Positions 27,821 to 36,184 of a stretch of 64,000 nt of DNA are shown piece by piece. Origin of the DNA: Chthonomonadales bacterium (GTDB lineage Bacteria > Armatimonadota > Chthonomonadetes > Chthonomonadales > CAJBBX01); the NCBI GenBank assembly GCA_020849275.1, contig JADLGO010000028.1, positions 1-64,000 of the forward strand. The letters are read 5' to 3'. The position numbers were made by a program, and so were the translations under genes. Position 1 is the stretch's first letter. Every line of letters begins with the position of its first letter. The notes under the pieces are model-generated. The model searched no databases, had not been told where the DNA came from, and worked only from the letters and a program-made list of their open reading frames with translations.

Positions 27821-30800
27821 GAGCGTGGATCGTGGCGATCGCCCTGGCGCTGGCCGCACAGGGAGCGGGGCCGCAAGCGAACCCAGTGACGAACGCGGGC
27901 TTCGAGGAGGTCGACGCGCAGGGCCGTCCGGTGGACTGGGAGATACTGGGCACGGGCACGGTGGACGCCGCCGCGGCCCACGCGGGCGCGCGCGGCCTGC
28001 GCCTAGTGCGCACGCGCGAGGGCGGCGAGGTCGGCCTCAACCGCCGGTGGGCTCCAGGATCCCATGCGCGGGGCGCGATGCTGACCCAGGTTCACGGCGG
28101 AATCCGGTTCTGGTACCGCGCCGTCGCGGCGGATCCGGAGGACTCGCTAACGGTGCAGGTCATCCCGATGAGCGACCGGCCCCAGGAGGTCGGCGGCGGC
28201 CGCGTGGTCTGGCGAGTTCCGCCGTCGCACGTTGGCGACGGCAGGTGGCACCACGGCGCGCTGGCCTACGACTTCCGCGCGAACCCGGAGGTGAAGTGGG
28301 TCCACGTCGGCGCACGCCTGTTCGGCGAGCGCGGCGAGCTCTGGCTCGATGATGTCGAGTGGGTCGAGCAGGTCGGGCCGGTGCTACAGATCGAGGCCGT
28401 GACGCTCTCGGAGACGGAGGGGGCCGCGGGCCGGTCGGCTACGGCCCGCGTGACGGTCCGCAACGTCGGCGACGCCCTGACCGCCGAGGGCGAGACGCGC
28501 ATCCGCGTTCCGGTTGGACTGCGCGCCGGGGCGAGCAGCGGCGCCGCCGCCGGCGTCGAGGCAGAGGCGCCACTCCCCGCGATCGGGCCCGGCAGGGCGG
28601 CCGTCGTGGCCTGGAGCGTCGTGGGCACTCGCGACCAGGTCGGCAAGAAGATCGAGGTGATGGCGCGCTCCGGCGCCCAGACAGCGGAGGCCGACCTCCA
28701 GCTCAAGACGGACATCACGACGGCTCGGCTTCGGTGCGAGCGGTTGCTGCTGCGGCCTGGCGAGAGCCTTCGGGTCGCGGTGCTCGCGCGCAACGAGGGG
28801 ACCGCGATCGCTCGCGGGGTGCGCGCCTCGCTCGTGGTGCCGTCCGGCTTCGACGCGACGCTCCTGCGCGGCTCGGCGGATGTGCCTCCCGGCGGGACGG
28901 CGCCGGTGGGCGAGTGGCGCCTGCGCGCCCGCGTGGCGAGCCCGCGCGCCGTGCTGAGCGGCTGGGTGAGCGGCGCGGGCCAGGCCCGGTCGTTCGTGGT
29001 CGTCGCGCGCAACCTGCCCGAGCCTCTGCCGACGTCTGGCGCGGTCTATTCCGCGGTGAGCGGCGGGCGCGCGATGGTCGGGTCGGCGAAGGCGCGCGTT
29101 CTCCTCGCGCGCAACGGCACGGGCTGGGGGCCCGCCGCGCTCCAGGCGCGCAGTGCCGATGGCTGGCGCACGGTGGCCACCCTCCCCTACCTCGGGCTGC
29201 TGGCCACGGCCGACGGCGACCATGTGCTGGCGCCAGGAACCGTAACGCCCTCGCGCTCCGCGTCGGCCGCCCGGCTCGTGCTCGAGGGCTCCATCCTCGC
29301 CAACGGTCGGCGGTGGAAGACGCGCTGGGAGTTGAGCGCGCGGGCCGGCGACGACGTGATCGGCTACGCCCTCACCGCCACGCCGCTGGCGGCGCGTAGC
29401 GAGGCGCCCGCGCGCGTGCTTGCGCTGGAGGGTCCGATGCTCTACGCGGGCGCGGCCGGCGGCCGGTCGCGCGACGACGCGGTCGTGCCCGGCCTCGAGT
29501 GGCTCGTTCGCGGCGAGGAGTCGTCCAACGCGCTTGACTTCACGCCCGACCACCCCGATCGCGAGCGGTACGTGCCGCATCCATACAAGGTGACCGTGCC
29601 GGCCGTCGGGATGCGCTTCGGCTCGACGGCGGTCGGCCTGCTATGGGACGTGCCGGCGCGCCAGCCTTCGTCGGCCGCGGCCGGCCCGCTGAGCCTGGTG
29701 TTCGGCTCGCCGAACCGGTGGGAGGGCCACGCGAGCCACCTGGCCGGGCTCTTCCTGCCCGCCGTCGGCAAGTGGGTTCCCGAGAACGAGCGGCGCGCCA
29801 GGAGCCCGCTTGCGGCGCCCGCCGGCCGCCCACTGGCGATCCGCGCCGGACTGCTCGCGGCGGCGGGCGTCCGCGACTCCCTCGTGGCGCTCGACCGCTG
29901 GTTCGCGCGCGACGGTTACCCGATGCCGCTCCCCTACCCGCGCGGCTCGGCGCGCGGCGAGGTCGCCTTCAGCCTGCGCGCCTACTTCAAGGACCGGGCG
30001 CTCTGGAACCCGAAGTGGGGCCGCTGGTACACCGACCTGATCGTCGGTTTCCAGCCGACCGATGCTCCTGCCCTGGACCTCCTGCGCGGGGCGCGCTTCC
30101 TGGGCTCCGGCGCGATCGCCGACCGCGCGCGCCGCCTGGCTGCCGAGGTCCTCAAGGGCGATGCGCGCACCCTCGCGCTGGCCGTGCAGCACCGGGCCGA
30201 CCCGAGCGGGCTGCGCGGCGCGGCCCGAGAGGCGCGCGCGCTGATCGCGTCGCAGCACGCCGACGGCACCTGGCGCTTCGAGGGCAAGGGCGCCGGCACC
30301 GGTGCTCCCTACGAGTTCCTGGGGCCGGTCGGGGCCTCCGAGGTCGGCCTGACCGCGCAGAAGGCAACTACGGTGCTCGACTATGCCCTGCTCAGCGGTG
30401 ACCGCTCCGCGGCGGACGCTGGCCTGAGGGCGCTCCGCGCGATGCGGCGTTTCCGCGTCCCGCGCGCCGCGCAGGTCTGGGAGGTGCCGGTGCACACGCC
30501 CGATGTCCTGGCCTCCGCGCAGGCGGTGGACGCTTACGTGGCCGGCTACCGGCTGACCGATGACCGCGCCTGGCTGGCCGACGCCGCCTACTGGGCGCGC
30601 ACCGGGCTGCCCTTCGTCTACGTGTGGAGCGCGCCAGGCCTGCCCGCCATGCACGGGGCCTCCATCCCGGTGTTCGGCGCCACCTCCTATGCGTTGAGCT
30701 GGACCGGCGTGGCGGTGCAGTGGAACGGCCTCGCCTACGCCTCCGCGCTCCTCGACCTGGCGAAGCTCGACCGCTCGTTCTCGTGGGGCCGCGTCGCGGA

Positions 30801-31770
30801 GAGCCTGCTGCGAAGCGCGATGTACCAGCAGGCGACGCAGGGCGACCGGCTCGGCCAGTGGCCGGACGCGATGAACTTCATCGCCGACCGGCCCGGGCTC
30901 CACGGGCAGACGCCCCCCTGCTTCCAGCCGGCCAGCATCCTCGCTCTCCTCTGGAGGACGCAGGGCTTGCATCCGCGCTCCGAGGCGCGCGTGGCGCGCG
31001 GAGCCGGCGGGCGCGCCGCCGTGCGAGCCGCCGCCGACATCGAGCGCATCGCCTTCCCGCGCGGCGGCGTGCGCTTCTCCATCGCCTGCGCACCCGAGGA
31101 GGCGGGCGCCGCCGAGGTCATCGGCGTGACTCGCCCACGGGGCGTCACCGTGGACGGCCGGCCTGTCCCGTTCCGGCCCGACGTCTGGCTCCGGGACGAG
31201 CCCGGCTGGACCTGGCACGCCGGCGAACGCGTCGTTGAGGTTCGCTTCACGCGCGGCGGGACCCACCGTGTGACGGTGGATGGCGTTCGGCCGGAGGCCC
31301 CTCCGGCCGCGCCGAAGCCGCGGGTCGCCCTGGTCTTCGACTTCGCCCGGGGCGCCGATGGCTGGTACGCCGCCCACGACCTCGCGCCGCTCCGCGCGGG
31401 TCCCGCCGGAATCGTTACGCGCGTCACCGGCGCCGACCCGTACCTCGTGCGCGAGGACCTGGCAGTGCCCGGCCGCGCAGGCGACGTGCTCGTGGTACGG
31501 CTCGCGGCGGACGGCGGCCCGGCCAGCGGGAGCCTCTTCTGGGGCACAAGCACGGCGCCCGGCTTCGCGCCGACAAGGGAGCTGCCCTTCGCCTTCATCG
31601 CCGACGGCGCGCCGCACGAGGTGCGGATCCCGGTCGGCGACAGCCCGTCGTGGGCCGGCCAGACCGTCACGAGCCTTCGCATCGACCCGGGCGGCGGCTC
31701 GACGGGCGCGGCGGTGCGCGTTGCCTCCGTACGGCTGCAGAGGGCGCGCGGCCGCCAGCAGACTCGATGA
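27817..31770 (+). CDS. Giant secreted multidomain protein with alpha-toroid, 1317 aa
   Basis: A short signal peptide (WIVAIALALAAQGAGPQA) is followed by a carbohydrate-binding-like jelly-roll (NPVTNAGFEEVDAQGRPVDW to LWLDDVEWVEQ), then CARDB-like adhesion domains (VRNVGDALTAEGETRIRVP; LARNEGTAIARGVRASLVVP). A beta-rich region and an alpha-helical toroid follow (about 680-1060; ASQHADGTWRFEGKG, TPDVLASAQAVDAYVAGYRL). The C-terminus holds small beta-domains. It resembles large exported polysaccharide lyase/hydrolase proteins, but no family can be named. The ATG at 27817 overlaps the preceding stop and has AGGAGGAG about 13 nt upstream. Co-translation with the 1256-aa protein suggests joint action. 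Confidence 0.7.
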   Translation: MRAWIVAIALALAAQGAGPQANPVTNAGFEEVDAQGRPVDWEILGTGTVDAAAAHAGARGLRLVRTREGGEVGLNRRWAPGSHARGAMLTQVHGGIRFWYRAVAADPEDSLTVQVIPMSDRPQEVGGGRVVWRVPPSHVGDGRWHHGALAYDFRANPEVKWVHVGARLFGERGELWLDDVEWVEQVGPVLQIEAVTLSETEGAAGRSATARVTVRNVGDALTAEGETRIRVPVGLRAGASSGAAAGVEAEAPLPAIGPGRAAVVAWSVVGTRDQVGKKIEVMARSGAQTAEADLQLKTDITTARLRCERLLLRPGESLRVAVLARNEGTAIARGVRASLVVPSGFDATLLRGSADVPPGGTAPVGEWRLRARVASPRAVLSGWVSGAGQARSFVVVARNLPEPLPTSGAVYSAVSGGRAMVGSAKARVLLARNGTGWGPAALQARSADGWRTVATLPYLGLLATADGDHVLAPGTVTPSRSASAARLVLEGSILANGRRWKTRWELSARAGDDVIGYALTATPLAARSEAPARVLALEGPMLYAGAAGGRSRDDAVVPGLEWLVRGEESSNALDFTPDHPDRERYVPHPYKVTVPAVGMRFGSTAVGLLWDVPARQPSSAAAGPLSLVFGSPNRWEGHASHLAGLFLPAVGKWVPENERRARSPLAAPAGRPLAIRAGLLAAAGVRDSLVALDRWFARDGYPMPLPYPRGSARGEVAFSLRAYFKDRALWNPKWGRWYTDLIVGFQPTDAPALDLLRGARFLGSGAIADRARRLAAEVLKGDARTLALAVQHRADPSGLRGAAREARALIASQHADGTWRFEGKGAGTGAPYEFLGPVGASEVGLTAQKATTVLDYALLSGDRSAADAGLRALRAMRRFRVPRAAQVWEVPVHTPDVLASAQAVDAYVAGYRLTDDRAWLADAAYWARTGLPFVYVWSAPGLPAMHGASIPVFGATSYALSWTGVAVQWNGLAYASALLDLAKLDRSFSWGRVAESLLRSAMYQQATQGDRLGQWPDAMNFIADRPGLHGQTPPCFQPASILALLWRTQGLHPRSEARVARGAGGRAAVRAAADIERIAFPRGGVRFSIACAPEEAGAAEVIGVTRPRGVTVDGRPVPFRPDVWLRDEPGWTWHAGERVVEVRFTRGGTHRVTVDGVRPEAPPAAPKPRVALVFDFARGADGWYAAHDLAPLRAGPAGIVTRVTGADPYLVREDLAVPGRAGDVLVVRLAADGGPASGSLFWGTSTAPGFAPTRELPFAFIADGAPHEVRIPVGDSPSWAGQTVTSLRIDPGGGSTGAAVRVASVRLQRARGRQQTR

Positions 31771-31783
31771 GGGGGCAGCGGCT

Positions 31784-33799
31784 CTATGGGAAGAACCCGT
31801 AGGTCAGCTGGTCGGTCAGCGCGTTGTACAGCGAGAGGCCGCCGCCCACCACGAACTCGCCCATCACCAGGCCCACGAAGAACGGAGCCGCGCCGCGGTA
31901 GGCGCGCACGCCCCCGTAGCGTAGCAGGAGGCCCTTGAGCGCCCACCCCGCCAGCACCGAGCACCACAGCCACGAGACGGTCCATGACCCGGCGAGCGCG
32001 TAGCCGACCGGGTGAAATGGGAACCAGAGAAACCGCCGGCGGAGGGCGAGCAGCGCGATCGTTACTCCAAGGCCGCCGCCGAGCTGCGACCAGACCGGGT
32101 AGTCCGGGCCGCGGTTGCCCGGCGCCAGCCAGCCATCGAGCCGCCTGTACGACTCGCCGGCCAGAAACGTCCAGCCGGCGCCCGGATGCGCCACGCGGAC
32201 GATCACCCCGCGATCGTACATTACGTGCAGGTAGCACCAGAACCACGAGACGAACGCCCAGGCGCTCACAAGCAGGATCGGCAGCACGAGCGTGCGAAGT
32301 CGCAGGCCGGCCTCGCTTCCAAGCTTGTAACCCTCCAGGTAGTGGGGCATCGGGCTGCTGCGGTAGTCGCGAGTGAGCCAGTGAAACTGGGAGAGCACGA
32401 CCAGATCGCGCGTGGAGTAGACGCCGGTGCCGCTCACGACCGTCATCACGCGCTCGGGCCCGCTGAAGTAGAGGTCGTGCGTCGCCGGCCCGAACTCGGC
32501 GCGCATCCGCGTGGCGGCGGCCAGGAACACCAGGAGCAACGCGAAGAACGCGAGCGTCACCCACAGTGCCAGCCCCATCAAGAGCGCGAAGCCGACCACG
32601 AGCGCCGCGCCGGCCGCAAAGCCCAGCAGCGCCGTGCGGTACGACATCGGCTCGCGCCCGTCGTCAGCGTCGCCGCGCGCGGCGTGGCGCACCGTCTCGG
32701 CCAGGTAGCGGCGCAGTCCCCAGAGAGCCGCCAGGCCGATTCCCAGCCACGCGCCAGACGACTGGTCGCCCATGTAGGCGCCCGTGAGCGGCTCCATCCC
32801 GAGCGCGCCGCGCACCACCATCTGCGCCTTCCACACCCAGTAGAACGCCCACGCCGAGAACGCGAGATCGAGCGGCATGAAGTAGGTAAGCCCAACCGCG
32901 AAGGGATAGACGCAGAGCGGGGTCCAGCCCATCTCGGACCACGGCCGTTGTGTGAAATAGGGTGCGAGGTCTGCGCGCAGGTTGATGAGGGGGATCGACG
33001 GCCAGGCCGTCGCCAGCGCGTTCCATAGGTCGAGCCCACCGGCCAGCCCGAAGGCGAACCAGAACGCCCGGCTGCCCAGGAGCCGCTCCTGATGGACGAG
33101 AAGCGATACCGGCACCTGCACCAGTGGGAAGGCCAGGCGCTCATGCTCCGTCCAGCGGCGACGCAGCAGGCTGACGGCGCAGAGCATCGTCCAGACGAGG
33201 GCCAGCGTGAACACCAGCCAGGCCGCCAGCGGCAGCGCCCAGGCGCGCAGCGTCGCGGCCCGGTACAGAGTGGAGTTGCCGAGCCAGACCCCCTTCAGCG
33301 CGTCCGGGTCGGTCACCACCAGCCAGCGCGGCATGTGCGCCAGGTAGGTGCTGCCCCACGCCGGGTCCCCGGCGCGCTGCCAGTAGGGGTAGAGTAGCAT
33401 GGTGCTGAGCACCTGCAGGAAGTCATGGCCGAAGACCGCCGTTGCGGCGCAGAGCAGCACGTAGAGCCCGACCAACTCGGCGGGCGTCAGCGCAAGGCGC
33501 GGGGCGCGGCGCGCCGCGAGGCGGTTGAGCAGGACCAGGGCGAACAGCGTGCCGAGGACGTTGAAGAAGAGCGAGAGCACGGTGGCGTGAACGAACGCCC
33601 AGACCACCTCCGTCTTCACGATCCAGTAGGCATGGAGCGGGGTCAACAGCAAGGCGAGGACCACCACGCGGCCGGTGAGGCCCGACCGTGGCGCCGAAGC
33701 CGGCGCCCCGGCGGGCGCGGCGCGCGACTCCGGGCCGGCGGGCTCGATCTGCCCGGCGCCTGAATGCGGGGACGTGTCCGGCGGGCTGGGAAGCGACAC
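31784..33799 (-). CDS. DUF6785/DUF6784 polytopic membrane protein, copy 1, 671 aa
   Basis: About a dozen hydrophobic segments follow a proline-rich cytoplasmic N-terminus of about 40 residues. Signature segments shared with the second copy at 54269-56299 are WTEHERLAFPLVQVPVSLL, RFLWFPFHPVGYALAG and APFFVGLVMGEFVVGG. The family is unnamed (DUF6785 with DUF6784) and looks distantly like oligopeptide-transporter (OPT) type carriers, which is inference. The start is GTG at 33799 with a GGAGGG some distance upstream, so a slightly different start is possible. It ends 13 nt from the convergent 1317-aa gene. Transport of a glycan-derived compound would fit the setting. Confidence 0.75.
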   Translation of the reverse strand: MSLPSPPDTSPHSGAGQIEPAGPESRAAPAGAPASAPRSGLTGRVVVLALLLTPLHAYWIVKTEVVWAFVHATVLSLFFNVLGTLFALVLLNRLAARRAPRLALTPAELVGLYVLLCAATAVFGHDFLQVLSTMLLYPYWQRAGDPAWGSTYLAHMPRWLVVTDPDALKGVWLGNSTLYRAATLRAWALPLAAWLVFTLALVWTMLCAVSLLRRRWTEHERLAFPLVQVPVSLLVHQERLLGSRAFWFAFGLAGGLDLWNALATAWPSIPLINLRADLAPYFTQRPWSEMGWTPLCVYPFAVGLTYFMPLDLAFSAWAFYWVWKAQMVVRGALGMEPLTGAYMGDQSSGAWLGIGLAALWGLRRYLAETVRHAARGDADDGREPMSYRTALLGFAAGAALVVGFALLMGLALWVTLAFFALLLVFLAAATRMRAEFGPATHDLYFSGPERVMTVVSGTGVYSTRDLVVLSQFHWLTRDYRSSPMPHYLEGYKLGSEAGLRLRTLVLPILLVSAWAFVSWFWCYLHVMYDRGVIVRVAHPGAGWTFLAGESYRRLDGWLAPGNRGPDYPVWSQLGGGLGVTIALLALRRRFLWFPFHPVGYALAGSWTVSWLWCSVLAGWALKGLLLRYGGVRAYRGAAPFFVGLVMGEFVVGGGLSLYNALTDQLTYGFFP

Positions 33800-33827
33800 C
33801 CTCGCGATGGCCCTCCGATCGGGGAAG

Positions 33828-33855
33828 CGCCGCCGGCCCGGGCGGGCCGGCGGCG
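33828..33855 (-). terminator. Strong GC hairpin, possible terminator
   Basis: A perfect 12-bp stem (33828-33839 with 33844-33855) encloses a 4-nt loop. It lies 29 nt beyond the stop of the leftward 73-aa gene and 28 nt before the start of the DUF6785 gene. There is no T-tract. It may attenuate or terminate the pilin/small-protein transcript, or stabilise its 3' end. Confidence 0.5.
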
Positions 33856-33884
33856 ACCGGTCGCTGTGGGGAACGGCGGCGCTC

Positions 33885-34106
33885 CTACATTCGGCGCACC
33901 TGGGCGGGCGGAGCGCCCCGAAAGCCAGCCGGTGGGACCGGCGCCCCCTGGCCGTTCCCCGCCCCGGCGGGCAGCGGACCGCGCATGGGCTCCGGCACGA
34001 CCGCCGCGGGCGCCCCGCCGCCCACGCTCCGCCAGGCCACGAACGCCAGGATCGCGGCGGCCACGGCGGCCAGCACGAACGCCTGCCACGTCTTCATCCG
34101 GCTCAT
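33885..34106 (-). CDS. Small single-pass membrane protein, 73 aa
   Basis: A hydrophobic helix at residues about 8-25 (AFVLAAVAAAILAFVAW) is followed by a glycine/proline-rich tail without cysteines. The ATG at 34106 is preceded by a purine-rich GGAGAGGGCGAGA. It lies 34 nt downstream of the prepilin-like gene on the same strand. Short membrane proteins like this often follow DUF1559 genes in Armatimonadota, which is a recollection and not proof. Function is unknown. Confidence 0.55.
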   Translation of the reverse strand: MSRMKTWQAFVLAAVAAAILAFVAWRSVGGGAPAAVVPEPMRGPLPAGAGNGQGAPVPPAGFRGAPPAQVRRM

Positions 34107-34140
34107 GGCGATGGTCTCGCCCTCTCCGGCGCGCCGGCTC

Positions 34141-34896
34141 TCACTGCACGTCCGGCACGCCGACGCAGGGGCTCACCCAGCCGCGCGGCCAGTGATAGTC
34201 GTAGCCCCAGCCCGACCAGGAGGCCTGCACCAGCGAACGGTCCACCGCCATCGTCTTCACGTGGCCGTCCAGGAACAGCAGGTTGATGCGCGCGCCGGGG
34301 GCCCAGAACCCATTGGACAGCACCTCGCCGGCGCTGTGGAAGATCGCGTTCTCGTGGAACGCGAAGACCTGGGCGGGCGTCGGCACGCTGGCATCGCTCA
34401 CCACCACACCCTGCCAGTTGGCGGGCAGGCCGGTGATGCCCGGCGGCAGGCTACACCAGCTAAAGTAGAAGCGGTAGTGGTACGAGCTCCACCGATCGCC
34501 CGGCAGACCCGAGGCCGAGCCATCCGACGGGCAACTCCATATTCCCTTTGGCCTGGTGCCCACTCCTCCTCCACCCTTGATGTAGGGATCGAGCTGGGAT
34601 CCGACGGTGATCAGGCCGTCACGGTAGACGTCGTGGCCGGCATAGCCTTCGGCATAGGTGTCGGGCGGGCTCACGGCAGCCAGGTTGGTGACGTCCGGCA
34701 CCGGTAGCATGCCGTCGTTGTCCTGCGTATACGACAACAGCGCCAGCCCGAGTTGCTTCAGGTTGGACACGCACGTGATACTGCGCGCCTGCTCCCTTGC
34801 GCGTGCGAACACCGGGAAGAGGATCGCGGCAAGGATCGCAATGATCGCGATGACGACGAGTAGCTCGATCAGCGTGAACCCGTTCCTTCGGTCCAT
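34141..34896 (-). CDS. Prepilin-type N-terminal cleavage / DUF1559 protein, 251 aa
   Basis: The N-terminus has the type IV prepilin signature [19 protein letters not shown], with cleavage expected after Gly and Phe as the new N-terminus. It is followed by [22 protein letters not shown] and [10 protein letters not shown], typical of DUF1559 pseudopilin-like proteins. The C-terminal H-x(n)-FLDGHVK motif (residues about 205-225) is also characteristic. These proteins are exceptionally abundant in Planctomycetes and Armatimonadota and probably assemble at the envelope. The ATG at 34896 has AAAGGAG 8 nt upstream. Two earlier in-frame ATGs are rejected. Confidence 0.92.
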   Translation of the reverse strand: MDRRNGFTLIELLVVIAIIAILAAILFPVFARAREQARSITCVSNLKQLGLALLSYTQDNDGMLPVPDVTNLAAVSPPDTYAEGYAGHDVYRDGLITVGSQLDPYIKGGGGVGTRPKGIWSCPSDGSASGLPGDRWSSYHYRFYFSWCSLPPGITGLPANWQGVVVSDASVPTPAQVFAFHENAIFHSAGEVLSNGFWAPGARINLLFLDGHVKTMAVDRSLVQASWSGWGYDYHWPRGWVSPCVGVPDVQ

Positions 34897-34941
34897 GTGG
34901 ATGGCTCCTTTCATCGGCTGCGGCGCTGGGCCGCCGGACAC

Positions 34942-35976
34942 TCAGCGTGCGGCGGGCCGGCCGCCGCCGCAGGACTGCCGAACGACGATGTGCGGCGTGA
35001 CGATGACGCGCCGCGGTGGCTGGCACCCATCTTGCAGGCGCTCCAGCACCATGCGCACGGCCTGCTCGGCGAATGCCTCGATGGGGTAATCGACGGTAGT
35101 AAGGCGCGGCCGCACCACCTCCGCCAGGTCCAGGTTGTCGAAGCCGACGACGGCGACGCGATCGGGTACCGCGATCCCCATGGCCTCGAGCTCGCGGAGG
35201 ACCCCGGCGGCGAGGGTGTCGTTGTAGGCGAACAGGGCGTCGGGCGGCTCGGCCCGGGCCATGAGGCCGCTCAGTGTATCGGCGAGCGCCCTGTCGCCGT
35301 CGACCGCGGGGCACAGGCTGCCCTCTTCGGGCAGGCCGGCCTCGCGGATCGCCTCCAGGAAACCGCGTATGCGGTCGAACGGGCCGCGCACGGCCGTGCC
35401 GCCCACGAGCACGATGCGCCGGCGACCGGCCGCGAGCAGGTGGCGAGTGAGCGCCCGCGCCCCGGCGGCATCGTCGCCCGTCACCATGCTGAAACGCTCG
35501 GCGCCAGCCACCCAGCCCAGCAGCACGACGGGCACGCCGCGCTCGTGGAGCCTCTCCACCTCGGGGCGCGCCGTCAGGCCGCCGGTCCCGGTGACGACGA
35601 TGATGCCGTCGGCGCGACGCTCGTAGAGCGAGCGCACACACTCGCCCTCGTCCTCCTGATGGGAGCCGCTGATGGTGAGCAACACCGAGTAGCCGGCCCG
35701 GCGCGCCTCCTGCACGCTCAGGTGGATCAGTTTGGGGTAGTAGGGATTGATCACCTCGGGCACCACCAGGCCCAGAGTGCAGGTGGCGCGGGTCGCAAGG
35801 CTGCGGGCGACCCGGTTGACGTGGTAGCCGGCCTGGGCGGCGACGCACCGCACGCGCTCGCGGGTAGCGGGTCTGACGAGCGGGCTTCCGGCGAGCGCGC
35901 GGGAGGCTGTGGCGCACGAGACGCCGGCGAGGCGGGCGACATCCTGCAGGGTCACCACGTCGGGAGTCCCCCCCAT
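34942..35976 (-). CDS. LacI-family transcriptional regulator, 344 aa
   Basis: The helix-turn-helix VTLQDVARLAGVSCATASRA lies at residues 8-27, with the hinge helix around HVNRVARSLATR. The periplasmic-binding-protein-like effector domain follows (GLVVPEVINPYYPKLI, RADGIIVVTGTGG, VVGFDNLDLAEVVRPRLTTV). Such proteins repress sugar-catabolic genes until a sugar binds. The ATG at 35976 lies inside one of two LacI-type operators and has no Shine-Dalgarno, so the mRNA would be nearly leaderless. It is divergent from the sugar ABC-transporter operon, the likely target, and is probably autoregulated. Confidence 0.95.
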   Translation of the reverse strand: MGGTPDVVTLQDVARLAGVSCATASRALAGSPLVRPATRERVRCVAAQAGYHVNRVARSLATRATCTLGLVVPEVINPYYPKLIHLSVQEARRAGYSVLLTISGSHQEDEGECVRSLYERRADGIIVVTGTGGLTARPEVERLHERGVPVVLLGWVAGAERFSMVTGDDAAGARALTRHLLAAGRRRIVLVGGTAVRGPFDRIRGFLEAIREAGLPEEGSLCPAVDGDRALADTLSGLMARAEPPDALFAYNDTLAAGVLRELEAMGIAVPDRVAVVGFDNLDLAEVVRPRLTTVDYPIEAFAEQAVRMVLERLQDGCQPPRRVIVTPHIVVRQSCGGGRPAAR

Positions 35977-35989
35977 GCGAACGTTTGCA
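35976..35989. promoter_or_regulatory. LacI-type operator O1
   Basis: TGCGAACGTTTGCA is a near-palindrome centred on the CG typical of LacI/GalR operators (TGnnAnCGnTnnCA). It spans the predicted transcription start and the first base of the regulator's ATG. Binding here would block transcription of the regulator gene itself. Confidence 0.8.
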
Positions 35990-35994
35990 TGGGC

Positions 35995-36023
35995 ACTATA
36001 GCATGGCCTGCAAACGCTTGCAA
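35995..36023 (-). promoter_or_regulatory. Promoter of the LacI-type regulator gene
   Basis: On the minus strand TTGCAA (36023-36018) is followed after exactly 17 nt by TATAGT (36000-35995), preceded by the TGC extended -10 element. Transcription would begin about 35988, some 12 nt before the ATG. Operator O2 overlaps the -35 hexamer and O1 covers the start site. Confidence 0.7.
36009..36022. promoter_or_regulatory. LacI-type operator O2
   Basis: TGCAAACGCTTGCA matches the LacI-family consensus on both half-sites around a central CG. Its centre is 33 bp from O1, about three helical turns, so two dimers could sit on nearly the same DNA face. It overlaps the -35 region of the regulator promoter and lies 163 nt before the ABC-transporter operon. 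Confidence 0.85.
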
Positions 36024-36184
36024 GGGCCGGTTCTGACCGGCGGACGCCACGGCGCCATGCACGGCCGCCGATCCGTCGCTAGCGCCCAGACCCGGCGGGA
36101 TTCGTGCCCTCGCCGTCGAATAGGGAGGTGGCGGCGCCCGCGCGCGGCGCGGTGCCGCACGAAACGCGGGGATGAGGCACGCGT

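Noticed and set aside
29641-31617. 658-aa minus-strand frame
   Set aside because: It is antisense to the 1317-aa protein, with shadow composition and no motif.
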